Positions 10,666 through 21,242 of a stretch of 64,000 nt of DNA are shown piece by piece. Under the pieces are notes generated by a model. It was given only the letters and a program-made list of their open reading frames with translations, was not told the DNA's origin and ran no database searches. Made by a program: the position numbers and the translations under genes. Numbering within the stretch: position 1 is the stretch's first letter; every line of letters starts with the position of its first letter. The stretch spans positions 87,018,173-87,082,172 of the forward strand of contig OY979716.1 in assembly GCA_963855995.1 (NCBI GenBank). Direction: 5' to 3'. Origin of the DNA: Muricea muricata. Its lineage: Eukaryota > Cnidaria > Anthozoa > Malacalcyonacea > Plexauridae.

Positions 10666-11598
10666 ATTGCAGTTATTGGAGTAAGCAAACACAAATAGCA
10701 ATTATTGAGAATGCATTGGAAAGATATTTTGGGTCGCTCATTGATGAGAATCAAATTTGTCCTTTTCCAAAATCAGTAATAATATGTGATGAAACAATTA
10801 AAATAGATTATAGCTCCACATATGAAGGAAAACTCTATCCAACATGTTTCAAAAGTGAACCAGCTTTAGAAACTTTAATCGTAGCCAATTCTGTGGGAAA
10901 CACAGGGTTTTTGATCTGGCTTTCAAGCTATTGTTTTGCATGTGTCATTGATTCCGGAGTGTATGGTAAAAGAAAGAAAACAAAATATTTTATACTTGTG
11001 TGTGATGAAAATTGTGAGCTTGTATTACATACAGATACAGGTGATCCCCATTGCATCATTGCTTCATACTGTGATTTACTTAATTTATTTGATACGGAAA
11101 TACAAGATGTTGCTTATACTGTTCAATTTTTGTCAATTTCAAGCACACTAACGAAATCAAACAAACAAAAGGTTTTACGAAAGCACAAGTCTGGAAAAAA
11201 TAATCAAAGTATTTCTGCAAAGAGAAGTCTAAAATACAAGGAAATGCACTTTATTAAGAAACAAGAACTAAGACAAAAAAATGCTTTAAAGTACAAACAA
11301 ATGGATTGTGTTAGAAAAATCTACTTAGTGAACAAAATGCTCGAAAGTATAAGGAAATGGACCCAGTAAAAAAGCAAGCTCTTATTTCAAAGCTAAGTAA
11401 TAGAATGTCTTGTCATTAACATGCATTGAGTCCTTCTGATAAGAAGACCCTTCTTGCTAAACAAGCCATTTGTTACAAAGAAATGGATGTCGACAAAAAA
11501 GAAGCATGTCTTGTGAGAAAAAGGTCTAATGAAAAACGTAAATACCAGAGTTTAGATTCATCTGAAAAAGTAAAGAAACTTGAGTCATTGAAAAAATG
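10662..11598 (+). CDS. Helentron second ORF with Lys-rich tandem repeats (broken)
   Basis: The ATG overlaps the stop of the preceding ORF by four bases. The first 170 or so residues form a globular domain similar in style to the upstream protease-like ORF ('GNTGFLIWLSSYCFACVIDS', then 'VLHTDTGDPHCII'). The C-terminal part is a degenerate repeat of about 20-23 residues with the core 'KYK.MD..KK..L..K'. The clean frame stops at 11369, but the repeat continues in other frames to about 11598 ('YKEMDVDKKEACL'). A Lys-rich repeat upstream of the zinc-finger/Rep region suggests a DNA- or RNA-binding linker. The function is not established. Confidence 0.55.
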
Positions 11599-12404
11599 AA
11601 GTCCAACAAGCAAGATCTGGAATATTTTTTATCAAATTTCCGTAACAAAATAAAAGAGGGACCATGCTACATATGCTCTGTTTGCAACCGACTTCTGTAT
11701 AAAAAATCTGTTAAATTGTTTGATAAGAGTACTTGTAGTTTGTCTTTGCCAAAGAATGTGTTTACAAATATAACATCGTTTGACAACAAGGAATATATTT
11801 GTTCAACTTGTCATTCCAAAGTATCAAAAGGAAAAATTCCCTGTCAATCTGTTTACAACAACATGGCTGTTGATGAAGTACCTGTAGAACTCATGCTTCT
11901 TGAAAAACTGGAGCAAATTCTCATTGCGCAAAGGATTGTTTTTGAAAAGATAGTTGTGATGCCTAAAGGGCAGCAAAAAAAAGTATCTGGAGCCATATGT
12001 AATGTGCATGTAAAGTGTTGCCAAGGCCACCTGAAAGATCGGGTATTATTATGTTAAAACTTAAACGAAAACTCAAGTTTAGGGGTCATGTTTATTTTCA
12101 AGCTGTTCGTCCAAAATTGATTGAAAATGCTTTAAACTGGTTAAAGCAAAAAAATCCATTGTATTATAATGTAACAACTAACATGAATAATATTGATATC
12201 GATCTCCAGAATGTAAAGCAAACTGATATACCTGATAATCCATTTACAACATCAGCAGAACCATGTTCAGGATCAGCAGAATGTTGCTCTTCTAGCACTG
12301 TCTCAACAACTGAAAATGATCTTGAGGAAAATGATGATCCGTTAAACGAACATAGGCAACTCATGAAACATGTTTGCAGTCAGTGCTTCCCAACTACCCT
12401 GTGA
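11596..12404 (+). pseudogene. Helentron zinc-finger region upstream of Rep (frameshifted)
   Basis: The first frame (11596-12057) carries paired CX2C motifs ('CYICSVCNRLLY' and 'YICSTCHSKV'), then 'VPVELMLLEKLEQILIAQRI'. This order is typical of the cysteine-rich domain preceding the Helitron-like Rep (DUF6570-like). The second frame (12015-12404) continues with 'MLPRPPERSGIIMLKLKRKL' and 'GHVYFQAVRPKLIENALNWL', also characteristic of that region. The frames overlap at 12015-12057, so a one-base shift breaks an originally continuous protein. The end is acidic and Ser-rich, like a linker into the Rep domain. Confidence 0.65.
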
Positions 12405-14389
12405 CTATACAATGTTCAGAAAGAAATCCATTAGGAAATGAAATATATAATATTGCTCCTGGAGAAAGAAGACATCCTGTCTCCATTATGACTGACAAGA
12501 AATGTGAAGAACTTGCATTTCCAGTGTTGTTCCCAAAAGGACGTTTTGGATATATGGCAGAGAAAAATTAAATTATCTCCTGTTAAGTATTTTAATGCTA
12601 GACTTCTTCTCTATAGTGGAAGATTTGCTACAAATTCCGAATATCTTTTTTTTTGCACAGTTTGTAATTGAACAGAAAAAGGTTGCCGATAGCATTAACA
12701 TAGCCCTAAAAAAATTCAAGGTCAGGCTCTTACTGCATCACAAATAAAGTCAGATGTGAATAAATTAAAAAATTTAGTTTGTCAAGATCAAGCTTATCTA
12801 TTCTTAAGACAAATACCTGGAACACCCCCATACTGGCAAAAGTTTATGTATGAAGTTATAGCAATGGTGAAACAACTTGGTATACCAACCTGGTTTATGA
12901 CACTTTCTTGTGCTGACCTAAGGTGGCCTGAGTTATTTCAAATAGTAGCAAGAACGCAAGGTAAAAACCAGTCTGAAGAAGAGGTGAAAGCGCTCTCTTA
13001 TGTTGAAAGGTGTCTGATGTTAAATGCAAATCCTGTTGTTGTTGCAAAGCATTTTCAACACAGAGTTTAAACATTTTTCAGCGAGGTTCTTCTGAGCAAT
13101 AGTAATCCAATTGAGAAAATTTCTTATTATGCCTTCGTATTGAGTTTCAAATGCGAGGCTCCCTCCATTTACATGCATTAATATGGACGTCTGACGGTCC
13201 TAAACTTACAGCAGAAACGAAAGATGATTACGTGGAGTATATTGATAAACATGTACAAGCTTTCCTTCCTAGTCAAACTGATGATCCAGAGCTGCACGAG
13301 TTGGTCAAAACATATCAGAAACATAATCATTCCAAAACCTGCAGAAAGTACAAAAATATAAATTGTCGTTTTAATTTTGGTCAGTTCTTCAGCAAACAAA
13401 CTATTGTTGCTGAAGCGCTGGATAATAATATGAATGAGGAAGTGAGGAACCGAGTGTTAGACAGACGCAAGGAAGTGCTCTCTTTAGTTAAACAAAAAAT
13501 AGACGAAGTCTTGAATCCTTCAAAGGATAATTATGACAATACTTTGACTGACACAGAAGTTTTGAAATCTGTTGGAATAAGCGAAGATGAATATTATAGA
13601 GCTTTGTCGATTTCTCCAGATTCTGATTTTGACATTTGTCTCAAAAGACCAGTAGACAGTTGCTTTATTAACAATTACTTTGTTGCTGGGTTAAAAGGAT
13701 TTGCCGCAAATGTAGACTTGCAACCAGTGTTCAATCACCACAAATGTATAACGTATGTTTGCTCTTATTTTACCAAGGATGAAACAGAATGTTCCCAGGC
13801 AATAGTTAATGCAGCAAGAGAAGCCAAATCATCTAACATGAATGTAAGAGACGGGTTAAAAAAAATTGGTGCTGCTTTTCTCTCTACCAGAGAAGTTAGT
13901 TCTCAAGAATGTGTTTATAGATGTATGCCTGAACTATGGTTGCCCAAAATATTTCCTAAGGCAGTTTTTGTAAGCACTGATCTGTCTGACAAAAGAGTGC
14001 GTGTGACCAAAACTCAAAATGAGCTGGACGATCTTGACGATGATAGTACTGATATTTATAAATCTAATCTAATTGAACGGTATAGTTTAAGACCAATATC
14101 CATTCCTCGTGTTAATAATTTATGTTTAGCAGAGTTTGCTGCCTTCTACTATAAGGACCATACAGCACATGAAGAAATGAAAGATTCACAACCCAATATT
14201 TTAAATGATGAATTGCTTGAGTCACACAATTCATCAGGAAATCAAGAGGTATCTCTTCCTTCTAAAATAAAGTTAATGAATAAAAATGAATATATGAAGT
14301 GCAGAAGAGTCAAAGCTGTGATAAGGTATCACACACCTAACAAAGCGAAAGAGCCTGAATTGTATTCCATGATTTATTAATGTTGTATT
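12374..14389 (+). pseudogene. Helentron Rep (HUH) endonuclease region (several frameshifts)
   Basis: Fragments in order are: 12374-12571 with 'ELAFPVLFPKGRFGY'; about 12570-12670 in a shifted frame ('KYFNARLLLYSGRF'); 12756-13070 with 'PPYWQKFMYEVIAMVKQLG' and 'PTWFMTLSCADLRWPEL'; and 13151-14380. The last contains the two-His Rep motif 'HLHALIW' (13166-13186) and the candidate Tyr motif 'YVCSYFTK' (about 13754-13777). These are the order and motifs of the Helitron-like N-terminal domain and rolling-circle Rep. At least three frame shifts separate the parts, and a TGA interrupts the frame leading into the helicase at about 14393. The copy cannot make an intact RepHel as written, unless some shifts are sequence errors. 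Confidence 0.8.
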
Positions 14390-14490
14390 TGCCATGAAGA
14401 AATGAAAATGAACTTCTTGGTCCTAATCAAACGCATGCATCTAAATTCTATGAAGCTAGTATCCAGGAGATAATTGAACGAAACAGAGCA

Positions 14491-16923
14491 ATGTTCGAGC
14501 CTGACGCTGATGCAATAACTGATGCTCTACAAGCGATGAGAAATAATGAAGGGAATCCAGTGCATTCACTTGATGTTTTAAATGATCAGGAAAATTGTGA
14601 CATCCGAGATGAAGTATCAAATGTGACAGATCCTAATGAGTCATTTAATCAACAACAACCGTCTGATCTTGATCCTTCACAATCGAGTAATCAGGCATCT
14701 GGAGTAGTTACCTACCATAATCAACCATCTGAAATATCTGATGATGAATTAAGAGAGTCTGTCAGATCTTTAAACGCAGAGCAGCGATACGCATATGATA
14801 CTGTTCTCTCATGGTGCAGAAAACTAATTAAAAACATGAATAGCTTAAAACCAGCGGACGTGAAACCAATTTATCTATTTCTAACAGGTGGAGGTGGTGC
14901 AGGAAAGAGTCATTTGATAAAAACTATGTACCACACAGCATTTAAAACATTTAGACATCCCCCATTCAATCCTGAACTACCAGCTGTTTTATTATTGGCA
15001 CCAACAGGTGTTGCTGCAATAAATATTAATGGTACTACAATAAACACAGGCCTTGGTATTCCCAAAGAAACAGGTGCTTATCTTCCTGCAACGTGTGACC
15101 AAAGAAAAACACAATACAGGCTTGCGTTAAAAGAACTAAAACTGATAATTGTTGACGAAGTTTCTATGGTTGGCAATGTAACTTTACTACATATCCACCA
15201 ACAATTATCTGACATTTTTGGTTCTACTGATTTATTCTCAGGTATTAGTATTATTGCTGTAGGCGACCTATACCAGCTTCCCCCGACAAAGAAAAGGGCA
15301 ATTTTTGAAAATTTTAAGATTGAAAGCCACAACCTTTGGCACCCATGGAGTATTTTTCGAATGATTGAACTGACAGAGATTATGAGACAAAAAAATGATA
15401 AAACATTTACTGAGCTGTTAAATAGAGTACGTACTGCTTTGCATACAGAAAATGACATTGAAGTTATTAATTCTAAATGTGTCACACCATCTAATCCTAA
15501 TTACCCATCAAATGCCATTCACATTTGGGCTGAAAAAACTCCAGTTGATGAACATAACCGTAGAGGACTTGATTTAATTGAAGCACCATTAGTTATTCTC
15601 AAAGCAAACGATCAGTATCCAAAAAATGTTGACAAGCAAGATATTGAGAGAGTGTTAGCGCGAGGGTGTTCAGAAACCTGTGGACTGGATTATGAGATAC
15701 ATGTTAAGGAAGGTGCCCGAATTATGCTCACAACAAACATCAACATTCAAGATCGTCTCATTAATGGGCAAATGGGAACGATAGTAAAAATTGGTGTGAA
15801 TGTTAAAAATGATCCGTCTGTGTTATGTGTTGGGTTTGATGACGTAAAAGCTGGAGAGATAACAATTAACACTAGTGCTAATTGTTTTGCTAAAATAAAT
15901 CACCTCGTTCCAATCGAACCTGTTCTTGCCAAAATCAAGATTAAACCTAGTAAACCGTCTTCGCCCGAAATTCAGAGAATTCAATTCCCAGTAACACTTT
16001 CATGGGCATGTACTGTACACAAAGTTCAGGGCCTTACTCTACAAAATATTGTTGTCAGCCTAGACTTAAGAAAGCAGCGGTCATTCAACTATGGACAAGT
16101 TTATGTTGCCTTAAGTCGTGCAACATCTTTGAGTGGTTTACATATACTTGGAAAACTAGAACCACAACATATAAAAGCAAATCCTAGAATGAAAGAAGAG
16201 TATGAACGACTTCGAAACTACAACATCAGTTTGAGACCGTCATCAGAGATAGAACATCCTGACAACACAGTTTTGACTTTGTCACTTCTGAATGTTAGAT
16301 CACTAAGAAAGCATTGTAAAGATGTTAAAGTTCACCCTGTGTTGTTTAATTCTGATGTATTTGCACTTACTGAGACACAATTATTTGCCGGTGAATCGTG
16401 TGATGAAATATCAGAAAATTTAAGACCATTTCAAATATATGATCAAGATCATGCTACAGACAAGTTCTCAAGTATGGCAGTGTGCATTAAAAGTACATTA
16501 ACAATGGTTAACCAAGAATATATCCCTTCTCTTAATGCACTAAAGTTTGTTCTTCTCCAAAATAGTACACAACTATCTCGTTTTCTTTTACTGTATAGAA
16601 AGAACAATTCTAATGTCCCACAATACCTCGAAGCAATGGCCTATACCCTTCACAGTTTCGAAATTGACGCGATGTTGGGTGACTTCAATATGAATTATTT
16701 AAGTGAAACTCAGTGTCAATCGCTAATGTCTTTGATGAATTCTTTGGACTATATTCAAATTGTCACTGAGCCTACGTTTGTTTCCTCAGGCAGCTTACTT
16801 GACCATGTCTACGTCAAACAACTTACTATATAAGTACTCAAAAATTATGTAGCAGCTGTTTATTTCTCCGACCATGATGCTATTGTTACTAAACTAAAGT
16901 TTTTCCCAAGTAATTCAGACTAG
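14491..16923 (+). CDS. Helentron PIF1-type helicase fused to AP-like endonuclease
   Basis: The 780-codon frame starts with an acidic linker. It then shows SF1 helicase motifs: Walker A 'GGGGAGKSHLI' (about 14890), 'LAPTGVAAININGTTI', Walker B 'IIVDEVSMV' (about 15145) and 'VGDLYQLPP'. C-terminal motifs include 'TVHKVQGLTLQNIVV' and 'YVALSRATSL' (about 16015-16130). From about 16270 a second domain begins: 'LLNVRSLRKHCKDV', 'VFALTETQL' and 'LGDFNMNY', the signature of endonuclease/exonuclease/phosphatase domains. The frame hits TAA at 16831 but continues in phase to 16923 with 'FSDHDAI', the usual terminal Ser-Asp-His box. A helicase with a C-terminal AP-like endonuclease is the hallmark of Helentrons, as opposed to canonical Helitrons. 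Confidence 0.9.
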
Positions 16924-16929
16924 TAAATG

Positions 16930-19380
16930 AGTAGTATCATTTCACAAATATTTCACTATCATTCTGCGTACGCTTGGATGCCCTATTTAGTATTTAGCTA
17001 TTATCTGTATTATCTAGGATGCCTATAAAAAGATTAACTTTCATTCAAGAATGCCGACATCCCTTCCACAGAAACACGATTCTTGCTTCTTCCCCCCAAA
17101 CACAGGATCTCCCCGCCTTACAAGACCTCGTGGCAATATTAAGGTAGGTTTATAAATAAGATCTTGACGTGCTCAATTCGCATCGTGGTTTTTTTCCTAA
17201 ATTCAAATTACGTTTATATAGGCAGTCATGGAAATAATCCAGCCCATAATACAAACACAGCAAGGTGCGTGAGAATAATGTTCTTATGGTAAGAATGTAA
17301 ATCATGTGTTTTCAAAGTGTTCTATGTTAAACACAGTCACAAGGCTTCTATAATTTTGAAAAAAGTGGTTGCCTTCGGCTTGGCGCAGGCATCATTGGGT
17401 GATTTGGTTATCCGAGGCCATTTCTCGCTTGCCCAGTTAAGTCTTATAATATAAAAGTAGTCAAAACATAAAAGTGTTGTTGCCCTTCGAGACATTTGTC
17501 AAGAGATTTTAGTTTCCAGACATAAATTTTTAGTTACCCGAGAACGTCGAGGAAACCTATTTTGGAAGCCTTTATTAAATGTTTCTTGAGCAGGGGCACA
17601 CACAGTGAAGATACTGCATGGTGCTTAGCAATTGATATGTAAATAAAATATAAAGAATACCTGTATGACAAATGGAGTTAAAATAGTTTCCTTGCTTTTT
17701 TAGATCCAATTTTCACTGAGTAAATTAATCATTTATACAGTCGGAAAAGCGGACATACGAACAAGTAATGTTGTCTTTAAGGGCATATAAGCTGTGTATG
17801 TTGTTAGTAAAAATGTTTGTTCCAGATGTTTATCACTTATTAGCTGGTTACTTCTAACACTAAAAGAACGAAAAATGTTGGTCACACTTAAATGGACATG
17901 GACAAGTACGCCGTAGATTTTACAGCAATAAGCACATAATTATTGAAGAGATGATGCTATAAGTTTTTAAAAAATCATAACTTGTACTGTGTGAACTCGT
18001 TGCTTTTAAAAGTGTATAATTATTTTTTATTCTAACAGTATTTGGTAATATAAATATAAGTACTGGGAGTTCCTGTAAGTGTGTATTGAAGAAATCATTG
18101 CTATATGCCTACAGTATGTTTTCCATTTTCAATTTTTCATATATCAGTATTCTTTGTAGACGATACACTCCCGTTTAATAATAATTATCATAATTTGACC
18201 CACATGGTTTTGATACAATGTGAACCTCCCGAACGCAACTGTAATTCCTTAGGCCTATACCACCCTCGTCCACAGGGACATCTTGGTGATGAATGACATG
18301 AACAGAAAATATTCACACTCCTGCATGCAATAAATCTTTACTCCATCACCAAGATAATCCTGGGGACAAGGTCAAGCTTGTACAAGTTCTTAATACAAGG
18401 AGTTATACCTGGGGGTGGTGATACATATAGGGGGAACTTGCATGAGATCATAAATGTACAAGTCTTAGAATTATATTTGGGGTTGAATGGTTTATGCTAC
18501 ATAGTAACTACATTATTATAAAGGTGGAAATAAAGAGAAACAACAATCAGATGCAGTACCAAGAATTATTCTCAAAGCCCAAAAATGCACAACTTGCATG
18601 TTTTATAAGGTTAATGAGATGTAAGATTTTTAGTGCAATAGTATATAATCTAATGGCTTATATTTGGGGTGAAATGAGGTGAACTTCAGTAATGTGATGA
18701 GGGTTTTATAGGAGGCTAATAATCAGACCTTTCATCTGGCATAACCTAAAATATGCAAATATGAGCTTAACAAAATGAAAAATAAACACATATGTTCAGA
18801 GTGTTTGCCAAGAAAATTATAACTAACATGTTTATTACCAACAATAATACATATACATTTGATCAACCCTTAAAATATCAAAATACGTATTGCATACATA
18901 ACACTGTACAAAGGGTGTCCCAAACTATGTGCCCTGTTAAATCTAGAGTAGATGCTAGTAAAGCTCTAGCATTGTATCTCCTTTGCTACAAATTTCAAAT
19001 TTTCTAGGCAAAAAATATATAGAAAATTTGTTCCTGGTTTGATGAGACTTATAAAAACTTGCACCTTGAGCCTTGGCTAAAATATTCTGTTTATTGGGAC
19101 ACCTTAAACAATGCTAACATTATTCATAGTATAGTACTATAATCATGTCACATAATGTAGCATATATCTGTCAAGCTGAAAGTTCCAGTTTGAATGTTAC
19201 AGCTGTACTAGCTAGCAAATAACTACTTACATGTATATGTTTCTGAACATTTAAATTTCAATTATAACAAAAACAAGTGTAATTATAAACAACTATGAAG
19301 TCTTTTCATAATACCAGTACTGTACATACAGTTTAATGCTGGTTTTATTCTAGTATTAATCAAGCTTTGCCTTTCCACCT
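16930..19380. other. No gene seen; 3' Helentron tail then non-coding DNA
   Basis: No convincing ORF on either strand. The Helentron 3' end must lie in the first part, but I could not fix it. An imperfect inverted repeat at 18253-18380 is the only structure noted. Confidence 0.4.
18253..18380. repeat. Imperfect inverted repeat (possible MITE remnant)
   Basis: The left arm 'CACAGGGACATCTTGGTGATG' (to about 18290) pairs, with a few mismatches, with 'CATCACCAAGATAATCCTGG' at 18345-18365 and the bases that follow. The loop is about 60 bases. The arms share roughly 24 of 28 positions by eye. Confidence 0.5.
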
Positions 19381-19385
19381 TCTAC

Positions 19386-19662
19386 CTCCATCTCCAATAA
19401 CGCTCATTCTTCTTCTTCTGTTATAACATCATCATCATAGATATCAGCATGTTCTGGCTTCTTAGCTTGTAATTCCTCATTGCTTGTCAGATAAGAACTA
19501 CCTGTAGCAGCAGCACAAGATACTTCTTCTTCAATAGAAATATGCTCAATTACCTTCCTTTCAAGGTCCACTCAAACAGTGTAACACGACTTGATCTTGC
19601 TCTTCTGGTGCAATTTTAGACTTTGCCCAATCAAACAAATAATGTGTGACCTAAAATAGCAA
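19386..19662 (-). CDS. Candidate 3' exon of the RPA-like gene (uncertain)
   Basis: After a TTTTAG on the minus strand, a frame reads 'LFDWAKSKIAPEEQDQVVLH' and then, after a one-base shift, an acidic tail with 'ERKVIEHISIEEEV' and 'DDDVITEEEE' to a stop at about 19386. Its acidic end and position downstream of the OB-fold exon make it a possible terminal exon. The shift and the missing middle exons keep this weak. Confidence 0.3.
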
Positions 19663-20309
19663 ATGATTACTGGTAAAATGCCATAATTTTATCATTGCTT
19701 CTCAGTTAAAAGAAGTCACTTATCTGATTGTTGATACCTACAGTAAATTTGTTTCCAAATACTCATTACTAATTGTTTATCAAGATAACTCACATTTCTT
19801 ACACACCGCTGGGAGCTGCTGCAACATTGGCTGGAAGCTTGAAATTTATATCAAGTGTATATATATACAGTACTGACAGTTAATGATAAGCAATGTCCCT
19901 ATTCCACTTTCTTGGCCTTGCACAAGACTAGCTATTTTTCTCGAGACACTTCACTGAATAAGGGGCTGAGTGGGTGGGCAATTCCTGTCAAGCTTTGCCG
20001 AGCAACAACAAAAATGTGCTCAATATAACCTGCACCACCTGCCACCACCCTTATTTCATCAGGTCCCAGCAGAGTGTGAGAAAACATTTTTCGCTTCTTT
20101 CGTATCTCGGCCAGCAGAAAATACCGCTTACAAAAATATGCTATGCACATGTTAAGTTATTTTTCTTAAATAAAACACAAGACCATGTAGTTAAGTTAGT
20201 AAGTAAACACTAATTTAGCCTTGCTGCTGCACAAACATGGGTTGGGGGTCTTTCAGTACCCAGATTTTAATTTCATATCTTATTACTACAGTACCAGAAT
20301 ACTTAAATT

Positions 20310-21242
20310 TCAATTGTTTGTACTTACTGCTGAATTTGCAAAGAACCACTGTTGATTATAGGACAAAAGCACCTTGCATTCATTGATTATGGATGCTGAA
20401 CTGGACAAGAACACTGTTCCACAAGTACAACATGTTATGAGTAACTGTGAGCCACCACTGCAATCTATCTCCCCTTTACAACAGAAGCACTTGTATACAG
20501 CTTTGAAATCTTTAATGGCTAGCACATCACTTTCCACTGAGGAAATCAAACTTCGCTTTCGGCCTGGTTGTCTTCCTCCAGCTGGAACATTTATATCCTT
20601 TCCAACTTTTGTTATAGTTGATTCAAAAGCTGTTGTCAACATTATATTGTTATTAAATGTTGTTGTGACATCATTGACATGAAAGTTAAACTTTACAGCC
20701 CTTTCTTTCCACAGAACCAGAGATATAAACCCAGATTCATCTGCCAACTTGACATCTCTCTTTTCCAAAATGTTCGGATGCTTACCAACTACACACACAT
20801 CTTCTACACCAATCACTTTCGCTGTTACATCAATAAAACGGTGTCGCTGGCATTCTTTTTTTAGTCTTTGAGCAATATTAAATGACTGATTTTCGATCTG
20901 AAATTTATCAGCTGCTTCCTTTATGATAGTAGCGTTATCAATCATAACTTCAACATTGCCACTATTTGTGTTGAATGCCTTTTTCAATTTAAAGCATTCT
21001 ATATCATAGCTTTGTTTTGTTGAAAACTGCTCAAACATGCTTTCTTCAAAGCACACTGCTCTTATACAGGAAGAAGGATCACCTTCACATAAACTCATTG
21101 TAAACATCTGACCATTTTTGGTGGGTTTTAGTGGACTCTTCGTCAACACAGCACAATGCAGTGTTTCTCGACATTTTTGGGGGGACTCAGGTGGTTTTTG
21201 CTCCTTCAGAGACTTCACTGTCACCTTGGATGATGAAGACAT
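20310..21242 (-). CDS. RPA1-like OB-fold / zinc-ribbon protein, first exon
   Basis: The frame starts at an ATG at 21242 and runs 310 codons. A Ser/Lys-rich leader is followed by two OB-fold-like stretches ('GQMFTMSLCEGDPSSCIRAV' and 'DVTAKVIGVEDV...VKLADESGFISLVLWKE'). Next comes a basic segment ('GGRQPGRKR') and a four-Cys ribbon 'CFCCKGEIDC...CCTCGTVF'. This order resembles the DNA-binding part of RPA large subunits and of RPA-like proteins in some transposons, so ssDNA binding is the likely role. Near the end the sequence GCA|GTAAGTA (exon end 20328) is a strong splice donor, so the last few listed codons are probably intron and the gene continues leftward. Whether it is a host gene or transposon cargo is not resolved. 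No frame breaks are seen, unlike most neighbours. Confidence 0.6.
   Translation of the reverse strand: MSSSSKVTVKSLKEQKPPESPQKCRETLHCAVLTKSPLKPTKNGQMFTMSLCEGDPSSCIRAVCFEESMFEQFSTKQSYDIECFKLKKAFNTNSGNVEVMIDNATIIKEAADKFQIENQSFNIAQRLKKECQRHRFIDVTAKVIGVEDVCVVGKHPNILEKRDVKLADESGFISLVLWKERAVKFNFHVNDVTTTFNNNIMLTTAFESTITKVGKDINVPAGGRQPGRKRSLISSVESDVLAIKDFKAVYKCFCCKGEIDCSGGSQLLITCCTCGTVFLSSSASIINECKVLLSYNQQWFFANSAVSTNN

Noticed and set aside
15078..15485. Minus-strand 135-codon ORF
   Set aside because: Antisense to the helicase domain with its conserved motifs.
19932..20213. Overlapping ORFs on both strands as the second exon of the RPA-like gene
   Set aside because: No convincing acceptor in phase with the donor at 20327 and no continuing zinc-ribbon or OB motif.
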